Shown here piece by piece: positions 1 to 6,478 of a stretch of 6,913 bases of DNA. The position numbers were made by a program, and so were the translations under genes. The stretch comes from JALYXS01 sp051003795. GTDB lineage: Bacteria > Acidobacteriota > Terriglobia > Bryobacterales > Bryobacteraceae. The stretch is taken from NCBI GenBank assembly GCA_051003795.1, contig JBPCKZ010000233.1, forward strand, positions 1-6,913, read 5' to 3'. The notes below the pieces were generated by a model. The model was not told the origin of the DNA. It saw only the letters and a program-made list of their open reading frames with translations, and did not search any database. Within the stretch, counting starts at the first letter, position 1, and each line of letters begins with the position of its first letter.

Positions 1-1320
1 CCCATCGATGCCGAAGCGCGCCTGCGCGGGACGAGCGTCTATTTTCCCGACCGCGCCGTTCCCATGCTGCCTTTCGAGCTTTCAACTAATATTTGCTCGC
101 TGAATCCACATGTCGACCGGCTGGTGCTATCGGCGTTGATGGAATTCGACCGGCAGGGCGACTTGGTGAGACAGGAATTTTGCCGGGGCGTAATCCGCAG
201 CGCCGAACGCATGACCTACACCAATGTGCATTTATTGCTCGACGGTGACGCCGCGCAGCGCGAGCGGTACGCCCCCCTGGTGGAACGTTTCGAACTCATG
301 CGCGAGTTTGCGATGGTTCTGAATCGAAAACGCACGAGGCGCGGATCGATCGATTTCGACTTGCCCGAGCCTCTGATCGAGTTCGACGAATTCGGCGCGA
401 TGACCGGCGTGGCGCGGGCGCAGCGCAATATTGCCCATCGAATTATCGAGGAGTTCATGTTGGCCGCGAACGAAGCGGCTGCGGGGCATCTCGCCAATAG
501 CGGCCTGCCGTCGATCTATCGCATCCACGAAATGCCCGATCCGCGGCGCGTCTTGGAGTTCGAGGAGATCGCCACGCATTTCGGATATTCGCTGGGCGTG
601 GGCGCGATTCCGGTAAAGAAGTTCGGCAAGCGGGAGCAGGAAATTCCGATGATGGCGCTTCCCGGCGTCAAGCTGAGCTCGCGCAATTACCAGAAGCTGG
701 TTTCGAAGATCGAGGGGAAGCCGGAAGAGCGCGTCTTAAGTTATCTGATGCTACGGTCGCTGAAGCAGGCGCGTTATAGCACCGATAACGTTGGCCATTT
801 CGCGCTTGCCGCGGATTTTTATACGCACTTCACATCGCCGATTCGCCGCTATCCCGATCTGATGGTCCACCGGCTGCTCGCCGCAGCGCTCGATGGCGGG
901 AATTACGCGCAAGAAGCCGAGTCGAGCGCCATTGCGGATGAATCTTCGCAATCGGAGCGCCGCGCCGCCGAGGCTGAACGCGAGCTGGTGGAATGGAAGA
1001 AGGCGAAGTTCATGGAGGGGCGTCTCGGGGAAGAGTTCGACGGCTTGATTGTCAGTGCCACCAAGTACGGGTTATTTGTTGAGCTGACCGGGTTGTTCGT
1101 CGAGGGGCTTGTGCCGATTGACTTGCTGCCCGGAGACCGCTACACGTATCACGAGAACGCGCGCAAGATCATCGGGCAGCGGACGCGCCGCGAGTTTTCG
1201 ATCGGCGGCGGCGTGCGCGTGGTTCTGGACCGCGTGGACCCCATGGAGCGCAAGCTGCAATTCTCGATTTTGGAATCAGCGCGGACCAGCATGAAGAGCC
1301 GCAAGCAAAAGCTAAAGTAG
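1..1320 (+). CDS. rnr: Ribonuclease R-type 3'-5' exoribonuclease (VacB/RNase II family), C-terminal part
   Basis: This is a cytoplasmic hydrolytic exoribonuclease that degrades RNA from the 3' end; the family acts in mRNA decay, rRNA quality control and turnover of structured RNA. The frame is open from base 1, so the gene begins outside the window and the ATG at 64 is internal; 439 residues are visible. Seen: the RNB-domain segment RGTSVYFPDRAVPMLP (residues 9-24) followed by CSLNPHVDRL, then FYTHFTSPIRRYPDL (about 273-287), whose arginines line the active site in the family, then the ERRAAEAERE helix (about 319). A C-terminal S1 RNA-binding domain covers about 340-430. The metal-binding aspartates of the RNB domain would lie just upstream and are not visible. 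The tail is short (RKQKLK), without the long lysine-rich extension of E. coli RNase R. The stop TAG at 1318 overlaps the end of the convergent isomerase gene by 9 bp. The family call is firm; R versus II rests on the RNase R-like motif wording. Confidence 0.95.
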   Translation, partial: PIDAEARLRGTSVYFPDRAVPMLPFELSTNICSLNPHVDRLVLSALMEFDRQGDLVRQEFCRGVIRSAERMTYTNVHLLLDGDAAQRERYAPLVERFELMREFAMVLNRKRTRRGSIDFDLPEPLIEFDEFGAMTGVARAQRNIAHRIIEEFMLAANEAAAGHLANSGLPSIYRIHEMPDPRRVLEFEEIATHFGYSLGVGAIPVKKFGKREQEIPMMALPGVKLSSRNYQKLVSKIEGKPEERVLSYLMLRSLKQARYSTDNVGHFALAADFYTHFTSPIRRYPDLMVHRLLAAALDGGNYAQEAESSAIADESSQSERRAAEAERELVEWKKAKFMEGRLGEEFDGLIVSATKYGLFVELTGLFVEGLVPIDLLPGDRYTYHENARKIIGQRTRREFSIGGGVRVVLDRVDPMERKLQFSILESARTSMKSRKQKLK

Positions 1321-2322
1321 CTTCTTCGTGTAAGCCAGGCTCGCGTCCAGATCCTCGCGCTCCCTTGCCGCGGCGTCCGCTTTCGCGACCGGCGGATTTT
1401 CGCGCGGTTTCCCGCGGTCGGCTATATCGATGAATCGAACGAATTCCCATGCCGGCGTGCGGCGGTAGGCATCCCAGAACTTCGGGTCGCGATACGGAAA
1501 AATGCGCGGACCCGTCACGATGGATTCGAGTGATAGCGCGCGTCCGGGGCATAGCGTCGCGTACTTGCGAACGTAGTCGTCGATCCGCACGTTGCCTTCG
1601 CCCATTCGCACCCACGCAACCGCCGCGCCTTCGGGAACCTGCCAGACGGCGCTATCGCGCACATGGCTGGTCAGCACATACGGATACAGAGTTTCGAGCG
1701 TGAGATGCGGATCTTCAATCGTCCAGAGCGGATTGCCCGAATCGAGGCACGCGCCCACGAAATCCTTGCCCGCGGCCTCGATCAAACTCTTCAACTCGCG
1801 CGCCTGCATGTCGCCGGCATGGTTTTCGATTGCGATTTTGATATTACTATCGACGGCGCGCGAGCGAACGTTGCGCAATACCCGCACGGTATCTTCAATG
1901 TGTTTCTCGATCGGCCCGGGCCGCCGGTCCTCCATGCTCCCCAGAACGGCGCGAACGATTTTCGATCCCACGATGTTGGCGGCCTGAATCATGCGGGTCA
2001 GTTGCTCTTCGGCGGTCCCGGCCTTGGCGTCGAACATTTTCGAGGTCGGGCAGATCGACCGCATTCCAATCTCGATTTCAATTCCTAACTTTTCCGCATG
2101 TTGCCGCACGGCGCGCAGGTTCTGTTCGTCGAGGCTTCCGATAAATCGCACTTCGGAAAAATGCACCACCTTCGCCTGGCGCGCGGAACAATAATCCAAG
2201 TACTGAAACGGAGTCCAGTTCTGCGAGCGTAGGCTGAAAAGATCGATTCCCAGCTTTACCGCCGGCTTGGTATCCGCCATGGCTAGTAATGGAGTCGTTG
2301 CGATGAATTGCCGTCGATTCAT
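1312..2322 (-). CDS. Sugar phosphate isomerase/epimerase, AP endonuclease 2-type TIM barrel, with Tat-like N-terminus
   Basis: This 336-residue protein belongs to the xylose isomerase-like TIM-barrel family (AP_endonuc_2 fold), whose members isomerise or epimerise sugars, inositols or related polyols using a divalent metal. Candidate metal ligands sit at the expected strand ends: E166 in IENHAGD, D194 in CLDSGNP, H220 in TSHVRD and E266 in LESI, with a GEGNVRIDDY turn near 241-250. The N-terminus MNRRQFIATTPLLAMA has a twin-arginine motif and a short apolar stretch, so export by Tat is possible but the hydrophobic part is brief. The family extends to about residue 300; the tail (301-336) is charged and looks disordered. 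The ATG is 10 bp downstream of the DinB stop, with no strong Shine-Dalgarno, so it is probably the second gene of that unit. The substrate cannot be named. Its stop codon lies inside the last codons of the convergent RNase R gene. Confidence 0.9.
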   Translation of the reverse strand: MNRRQFIATTPLLAMADTKPAVKLGIDLFSLRSQNWTPFQYLDYCSARQAKVVHFSEVRFIGSLDEQNLRAVRQHAEKLGIEIEIGMRSICPTSKMFDAKAGTAEEQLTRMIQAANIVGSKIVRAVLGSMEDRRPGPIEKHIEDTVRVLRNVRSRAVDSNIKIAIENHAGDMQARELKSLIEAAGKDFVGACLDSGNPLWTIEDPHLTLETLYPYVLTSHVRDSAVWQVPEGAAVAWVRMGEGNVRIDDYVRKYATLCPGRALSLESIVTGPRIFPYRDPKFWDAYRRTPAWEFVRFIDIADRGKPRENPPVAKADAAAREREDLDASLAYTKKLL

Positions 2323-2332
2323 ATTTGCGTAC

Positions 2333-2902
2333 TCACTTGCGTTCCGCGGCTGCGACCGTGACCGTCGGATCCGCGCCGCTCCATGTCGCGTCGGCCGTGG
2401 GGCCGTAGATCGCGGGAACAGGCAGATCCAATAGCCTGAGGTAAACCGTCAACTGTGTTCTATGGTGCGCCGTGTGCAGAATGCGGCGCCAAAATATCCA
2501 AATTCTCTCGCGTTCGACATCGAAAAATGGAACCGGCTCCAGCCACCAGTGCGAATCCCGCTCGGAGAGAAACACCAGCCTCTCGATCGCAAGCGTCGTC
2601 AGTGTCTCGCAAAAGAAACGCACTGTGGAGATTGCCGGCTGAAGAGTGGCGGCCGCCGGTTCCGGCGTGCCGAGGAATTCACCGAAGAAGCGCCGTTCGG
2701 ACAAAAGTTGGTGCCTCATGATTTCAAGAACCGAACTCGATTTGGCGTGTACGCGGAATTCAAGATGCCGGTCCGAAAACCCGCGCCAAGTCGAAACCAC
2801 CTTATTCGTTTCGCTCGCGTACGTTTCAACAGTGTGCCGGAACAACGGGTCCCGCGCGGACGGAATCGATTCCTCCGGAATGGCAGTGAATAGATACATC
2901 AT
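2333..2902 (-). CDS. DinB family (DinB/YfiT-like four-helix bundle) protein
   Basis: The product is 189 residues from the chosen start and has the marks of the DinB-like superfamily: a putative metal triad from H64 (in IMRHQLLSE) and H143/H147 in HTAHHRTQL, the usual H-x3-H-R-x-Q helix, followed by the typical end PVPAIYGPTAD. Family members include DNA-damage-induced proteins and thiol (mycothiol, bacillithiol) transferases; the reaction here is unknown. The frame extends upstream to a TTG at 2974, but that extension contains a stretch unlike the family, so I chose the ATG at 2902; the adjacent ATG at 2899 is equally possible. Neither has a strong Shine-Dalgarno. The gene is divergent from the TonB-dependent receptor and is followed after 10 bp by the sugar isomerase, suggesting a two-gene operon. 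It contains no signal peptide and is probably cytoplasmic. Confidence 0.85.
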   Translation of the reverse strand: MMYLFTAIPEESIPSARDPLFRHTVETYASETNKVVSTWRGFSDRHLEFRVHAKSSSVLEIMRHQLLSERRFFGEFLGTPEPAAATLQPAISTVRFFCETLTTLAIERLVFLSERDSHWWLEPVPFFDVERERIWIFWRRILHTAHHRTQLTVYLRLLDLPVPAIYGPTADATWSGADPTVTVAAAERK

Positions 2903-3026
2903 GCAGAGTAAAACTTTACCGCAAATTGGAAGGCCATCCGAAAACTTAACGAGGGTCACGTTATTTTCACGCAACTGAAACCGTTTAAAAATACTGCTTT
3001 GCTAGCCTAATTCTTCTCGTTATTTC
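2903..3026. promoter_or_regulatory. Divergent intergenic region between the DinB gene and the TonB-dependent receptor
   Basis: This AT-richer gap must hold the promoters of both flanking units, but neither is strong by eye. For the receptor the best candidate is TTTAAA (2984-2989), a 16-base spacer, then CCTAAT (3006-3011), each matching four of six sigma-70 consensus positions. Short symmetric elements are present: GTAAA-AC-TTTAC (2908-2919), TAACG-N7-CGTTA (2947-2963), and TCACG repeated in direct orientation at 2956 and 2967, one helical turn apart. Any of these could be an operator, but all are short enough to occur by chance. Confidence 0.35.
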
Positions 3027-3032
3027 AGGAGG
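3027..3032 (+). promoter_or_regulatory. Strong Shine-Dalgarno of the TonB-dependent receptor
   Basis: AGGAGG lies seven bases before the GTG at 3040. It fixes that GTG as the start, and the codons after it encode a typical Sec signal peptide. It is the only consensus-strength ribosome binding site in the window. Confidence 0.88.
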
Positions 3033-3039
3033 CATTCAC

Positions 3040-5427
3040 GTGAAAAAGCTAATGTTCTGTCTGTTTTTGGCTGCGCTCGCTCCAGGGCTTCGGCTGAACG
3101 CTCAATCGATCTTCGGCGCGATCGTGGGGACCGTAAAGGACGCCTCCGGTTCCGTGATCGCCAACGCGAACGTCAGGATTACCAACATGGATGAGAACAC
3201 GTTCCGTTCCATCAAAACCGATAGTAAAGGCGATTACGAGGCGCTCAACCTCAAGCCCGGCCGCTACAGCGCGACTGTAGTGCACCCCGGCTTCCAGGAG
3301 TCCACGAAAAGCGATATAGCATTGGATGCGCGCCAGACCAGCCGCATCGATTTTGGCTTGCAAGTCGGCTCGCAGGCGCAAACCGTCAATGTCGAAGCAC
3401 AAGCCGGCGTCGTCGCGTCGGAAACGGATGCGATCGCCTCATCCTACGGCGCCGAGAAGCTGACCACGCTCCCGGCGAATTTCCGGGCCTCCACCAGCAC
3501 CACTCCTTATCCTCTCCTCACCACGCTTCCCGGCGTGCAAAGCGACAGCGGTAACGATACGTACCTATCGATTCAGGGCGGACTGCCGAATCAGTCCGAA
3601 CTTTCCATCGACGGCATCTCCGCCCAAAGCGTGCGCCAGAACCGGCCGCTGATCGAGGTCTTTCCGTCCACCGAATCCATCGCGGAGATCAAGGTGCAAG
3701 GAGTGGGTAACACCGCCGAGTACGGCGCCGCGGGAGACATTACGACAGTTAGTAAGAGCGGCACCAATACTCTGCACGGCGCGGCGGCGTGGTATTACCA
3801 GAACGCCGATTTCGATGCCGTTCCGTTCGGTTCGAAGAGCAAGCCCGCAAAGGAAGTGAACGACTATTCCTTCTCCGCCGGCGGTCCGGTGATGATTCCC
3901 AAAATCTATAACGGCAAGAATAAGACGTTCTTCTTTGGCACTTACGAGGGACTCATGTATCCACGCTCCTCGACAATCCAGAACTTCGTTCCGACTGTCG
4001 CCATGAAGAACGGCGATTTCAGTCGCGAGGGAGTTACGGTGGTCGATCCGACGACGGGCAAACCGTTTCCAGGCAACATGATTCCGCAGAGCCGCATCAG
4101 TTCCATCGCCCAAACCATCCAGAAAACCTTCTACCCCGATCCGAATAACGGCGACACCACCGTCTCGCACTCGAATAACTACAACGTCAACAAGCCTTCC
4201 GATATTCAGTCCAAGCAATTCGACGTGCGGGGAGATCACTACTTTACTGCCTCGCAATCCGTGTTTGGGCGCTTCAGCCTGAAGAACGCGACCAATCTCA
4301 ACCCCAACAACATCCTGGAACCGGCGGTGGATCGCACTCAGCAGAACCGGTCGCTGGTGGTTTCGTACAATTACGCCATCCGGCCAAACCTGCTGAACGA
4401 ATTTCGCCTGGGCTACACGACGGACAGCCCCGGCGGCAGTTCCTCCTTCAACGGTCCGGCTTTCCAAAAGTCTCTGGGCTTCGTCGGCCTGCCTTCTACT
4501 CCATTCAACGGAATCACCAATGTGAGCTTCAATAATCTTACGAACCTGGATGCCGGCCGCCTCGACGGAACGGAGCTGTACCGTACCTTCGTGATCAACA
4601 ACAACACCACTTGGACCGTTGGTACGCACACAATCAAGGGTGGATTCGATATCCGGTGGATGCGGTCCAAGACCACCTTGGGCTTTACCGGGTCCGACAA
4701 CTATGGCAATGCGAGTTTCAGCGGCACTTTCAGCGGCGTCGATTACGCGGATTTCCTGCTCGGCCTTCCCGCAACCACTTCATACGGCGATGTGCAGCAC
4801 GATAACGACGGATTTTCGCGCCGTTATCAAGCGTTCCTCCAAGATAGCTGGCGTTTCAGCCAGAAGCTGACATTGGAGTATGGCGTCCGCTGGGATTATA
4901 ATCCGCCTTTCCACGACCGATTCGGTTATGTCGGCAACTTCGACCCGAGCGTGCCGAGAACCGGAAAAGTCATCTATCCGGATGGCTTTGGAAATCTGCT
5001 CGCGCCGGAGTTCCTGCTTGCCGTAAACGCGTGCCCGGGAACACCCAACCTGCCCGCTCCGGGCCCCGGCCTTCCGGGTGTTCCATGCACTCCCTTCGTC
5101 ACCAATAAGCAAGCCGGCTTGCCCGATGGGCTCCGTAAAGAGCACCAGTTTAATTTCTACCCGCGATTCGGTTTTGCATACCGGCCCTTCTCCGATGGCA
5201 ACACGGTAGTGCGCGGTGGCTTCGGCATTTACGACGCTCCGCTGCTTGGAGCGGTTCTGTATTCGCTCACGGGCACGGCCCAGACGGATGTTCGGACGTT
5301 CAACAATGTCGGCGCGAACGGCGCTCCGGTGTTTGCCTGGCCGAATACTCGCACCGGCGGCAATGGTGTCTCGACCGACAACTACGGCTCCGCCTATTTC
5401 GGCACGGCGAATGCGATTGACCTCTAA
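3040..5427 (+). CDS. TonB-dependent receptor (Oar-like, CarboxypepD_reg-like domain), N-terminal part up to a frameshift
   Basis: This 795-residue piece is most of an outer-membrane active transporter of the Oar-like type. In order it shows a Sec signal peptide (1-21, cleavage after LNA, mature Q22), a carboxypeptidase regulatory-like beta-sandwich (about 24-108, opening GAIVGTVKDASGSVIANANV), a plug domain (about 125-243, with LSIQGGLPNQSELSIDG and AEYGAAGDITTVSKSGTN), and beta-barrel strands from about 250 onward (KTFFFGTYEGLMYP and later DSWRFSQKLTLEYGVRWDY). It starts at GTG with a perfect AGGAGG upstream. The frame ends at TAA 5425-5427, right after GTANAIDL, although the barrel continues in another frame (5439-6476). 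As read, this piece lacks the last third of the barrel and the C-terminal assembly signal, so it should not fold in the outer membrane. Removing two bases at the junction gives a normal 1,144-residue receptor. A cysteine pair (665, 683) bounds a Pro/Gly-rich loop. The substrate is unknown. Confidence 0.93.
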   Translation: MKKLMFCLFLAALAPGLRLNAQSIFGAIVGTVKDASGSVIANANVRITNMDENTFRSIKTDSKGDYEALNLKPGRYSATVVHPGFQESTKSDIALDARQTSRIDFGLQVGSQAQTVNVEAQAGVVASETDAIASSYGAEKLTTLPANFRASTSTTPYPLLTTLPGVQSDSGNDTYLSIQGGLPNQSELSIDGISAQSVRQNRPLIEVFPSTESIAEIKVQGVGNTAEYGAAGDITTVSKSGTNTLHGAAAWYYQNADFDAVPFGSKSKPAKEVNDYSFSAGGPVMIPKIYNGKNKTFFFGTYEGLMYPRSSTIQNFVPTVAMKNGDFSREGVTVVDPTTGKPFPGNMIPQSRISSIAQTIQKTFYPDPNNGDTTVSHSNNYNVNKPSDIQSKQFDVRGDHYFTASQSVFGRFSLKNATNLNPNNILEPAVDRTQQNRSLVVSYNYAIRPNLLNEFRLGYTTDSPGGSSSFNGPAFQKSLGFVGLPSTPFNGITNVSFNNLTNLDAGRLDGTELYRTFVINNNTTWTVGTHTIKGGFDIRWMRSKTTLGFTGSDNYGNASFSGTFSGVDYADFLLGLPATTSYGDVQHDNDGFSRRYQAFLQDSWRFSQKLTLEYGVRWDYNPPFHDRFGYVGNFDPSVPRTGKVIYPDGFGNLLAPEFLLAVNACPGTPNLPAPGPGLPGVPCTPFVTNKQAGLPDGLRKEHQFNFYPRFGFAYRPFSDGNTVVRGGFGIYDAPLLGAVLYSLTGTAQTDVRTFNNVGANGAPVFAWPNTRTGGNGVSTDNYGSAYFGTANAIDL
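5038..5084. repeat. Inverted repeat with 9-bp arms inside the receptor gene
   Basis: Perfect arms GGAACACCC (5038-5046) and GGGTGTTCC (5076-5084) enclose a GC-rich centre that holds a second small hairpin, CCGGG-C-CCCGG (5059-5069). The repeat lies entirely in coding sequence for the Pro/Gly-rich segment between residues 665 and 683, so the symmetry may simply follow from CCC/GGT-type Pro and Gly codons. It could still form a hairpin in the mRNA. No terminator-like T run follows. Confidence 0.55.
5421..5426 (+). other. Frameshift site in the receptor gene (CTCT, likely extra CT)
   Basis: The upstream frame reads GAC CTC TAA and stops. The downstream frame is blocked before this point by TGA at 5418-5420, so the switch must fall within the next few bases. 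Dropping one CT gives GAC CTA AAG AAC CCG TAC ATG, that is D-L-K-N-P-Y-M, matching the junction style NAI-x-x-K-x-PYM-x-QWN usual in this receptor family. A one-base deletion (D-L-Y-K) is the less neat alternative. No canonical slippery heptamer is present. Confidence 0.8.
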
Positions 5428-5438
5428 AGAACCCGTAC

Positions 5439-6476
5439 ATGATTCAGTGGAATATGTCCGTGGATCGAAACATCGGCTTCAACACGGGCCTGCGGATCAG
5501 TTACATCGGGTCGCACTCGGTGGATCTGGGCTGGGCGCAGAATTACAATCAGTCTCCTTACTCCACCAGCTTTTACGCCAAGCAACCTCTCACGTCGCGG
5601 CCGGTCCCCTATTGGGGGCCTGAAGTGGAAAACCGCGATTCCGGCGGCACCGCTTTCTATCACTCGCTGCAGGTTGAAGCGAACCGCCGCTTTCACAACG
5701 GCCTGACATTTACCGGGGCTTACACTCTAGCCAAGAACATCACGGACATAGGCGGCCCCAATCCCACCAGTTTCGGGGGTGAAACCGGGGGAGGCCGGAA
5801 CTTGGACGCGTACAACCGCGCGGGCAGCCGCGGCGATGTCTATGGCACGCGGCGCCACCGTTTCATTTCGACCGCAGTTTACGAGTTACCGGTTGGCCGC
5901 GGCCGCACCTACTTGAACGGCGCCAACCGTGTTGCGGATGCCATCGCCGGCGGCTGGCAGATAAGCACCATCTTTCTGGCCCAGTCGGGCCCTTATGAGA
6001 CGCCTTATTTCAGCGGCGGCGATCCGTCGGGCACAGGCTCCGAGTTTTATCGCAACCAGCGCCCCGACCGCATCGGCAATAGCGTTCCGTCGAATCAAAA
6101 TCGCGATAACTGGGTGAATCGCGGCGCTTTCCTGTGCCCGGGCGAAACCGTGGGCCCAAACCAATTTAAGTGCAGCATCGGCACTAACCCGGCTTCCGAT
6201 TTGCCCCCCATCGGCCGCTTCGGCAATTCCGGAGTCGGTATCGTGGAAGGCCCGGGTACGATAAATCTTTCGATGGGCATGAGCAAGGCATTCGCGATTC
6301 ATGAAAGGTTGAATGTCCGGATCAACGCATCGTTCACGAACGTTCTAAACCATACGAATCTTGCGGATCCGATCCTCAGCCTGACCAACGCAAATTTCGG
6401 AAAGATCACGTCGGCGGTCGGCACCGAATTTGGCGGCGCGCGCACTGGCCAAGTTGGCGTGCGCATCGAATTTTGA
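5439..6476 (+). CDS. TonB-dependent receptor, C-terminal beta-barrel part after the frameshift
   Basis: This 345-residue frame completes the barrel of the preceding receptor. It opens with MIQWNMSVDRNIGFNTGLR, the family's usual strand wording, continues through YIGSHSVDLGW, FTGAYTLAKNITD and RHRFISTAVYELPVGRG, and ends GQVGVRIEF. The terminal phenylalanine is the usual C-terminal signal for Bam-dependent assembly of outer-membrane barrels. The ATG at 5439 is simply the first start in the open frame; there is no Shine-Dalgarno and no signal peptide, so translated alone it would remain in the cytoplasm. It is best read as part of one gene, 3040-6476, of 1,144 residues. Cysteines 233 and 245 (1032 and 1044 in the restored protein) form a second close pair in a likely extracellular loop. 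Its TGA overlaps the ATG of the next gene. Either the gene is a recent pseudogene or the sequence has an indel error. Confidence 0.9.
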   Translation: MIQWNMSVDRNIGFNTGLRISYIGSHSVDLGWAQNYNQSPYSTSFYAKQPLTSRPVPYWGPEVENRDSGGTAFYHSLQVEANRRFHNGLTFTGAYTLAKNITDIGGPNPTSFGGETGGGRNLDAYNRAGSRGDVYGTRRHRFISTAVYELPVGRGRTYLNGANRVADAIAGGWQISTIFLAQSGPYETPYFSGGDPSGTGSEFYRNQRPDRIGNSVPSNQNRDNWVNRGAFLCPGETVGPNQFKCSIGTNPASDLPPIGRFGNSGVGIVEGPGTINLSMGMSKAFAIHERLNVRINASFTNVLNHTNLADPILSLTNANFGKITSAVGTEFGGARTGQVGVRIEF

Positions 6477-6478
6477 TG
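6474..6478 (+). other. TGATG stop/start overlap joining the receptor and hydrolase genes
   Basis: The receptor stop TGA (6474-6476) shares its A with the ATG of the hydrolase (6476-6478). The bases before it contain no Shine-Dalgarno, so initiation at the hydrolase probably relies on ribosomes finishing the receptor. This suggests a shared mRNA and translational coupling. Confidence 0.75.

Noticed and set aside
1169..1615. Minus-strand open frame spanning the RNase R/isomerase junction
   Set aside because: It overlaps two well-supported genes in other frames and its Arg/Gly/Ala-rich translation resembles no protein family I know.
1663..2088. Plus-strand open frame of 141 codons within the isomerase gene
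   Set aside because: It is antisense to a gene with intact metal-ligand motifs and has no ribosome binding site or recognisable motif.
2903..2974. Upstream extension of the DinB gene to a TTG start at 2974
   Set aside because: The added 24 residues do not resemble the family N-terminus and the TTG has no Shine-Dalgarno; the ATG pair at 2897-2902 gives a normal family length.
3565..4629. Long minus-strand open frame of 354 codons inside the receptor gene
   Set aside because: It lies opposite strongly supported receptor coding sequence, shows no recognisable domain, and is rich in Val, Arg, Gly and Ile as expected from the reverse complement of GC-biased codons.
5421..5425. Phase-variable simple repeat controlling the receptor
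   Set aside because: Only two CT units are present, far too few for the slippage rates seen in phase-variable loci.
5419..5430. Programmed -1 ribosomal frameshift producing the full receptor
   Set aside because: The bases C CTC TAA do not form an X-XXY-YYZ slippery site. There is no Shine-Dalgarno-like stimulator just upstream, I see no clear hairpin immediately downstream, and the family is not known for recoding.
5886..6302. Minus-strand open frame of 138 codons inside the receptor's C-terminal part
   Set aside because: It is Ala/Arg-rich reverse-complement translation of conserved barrel sequence.
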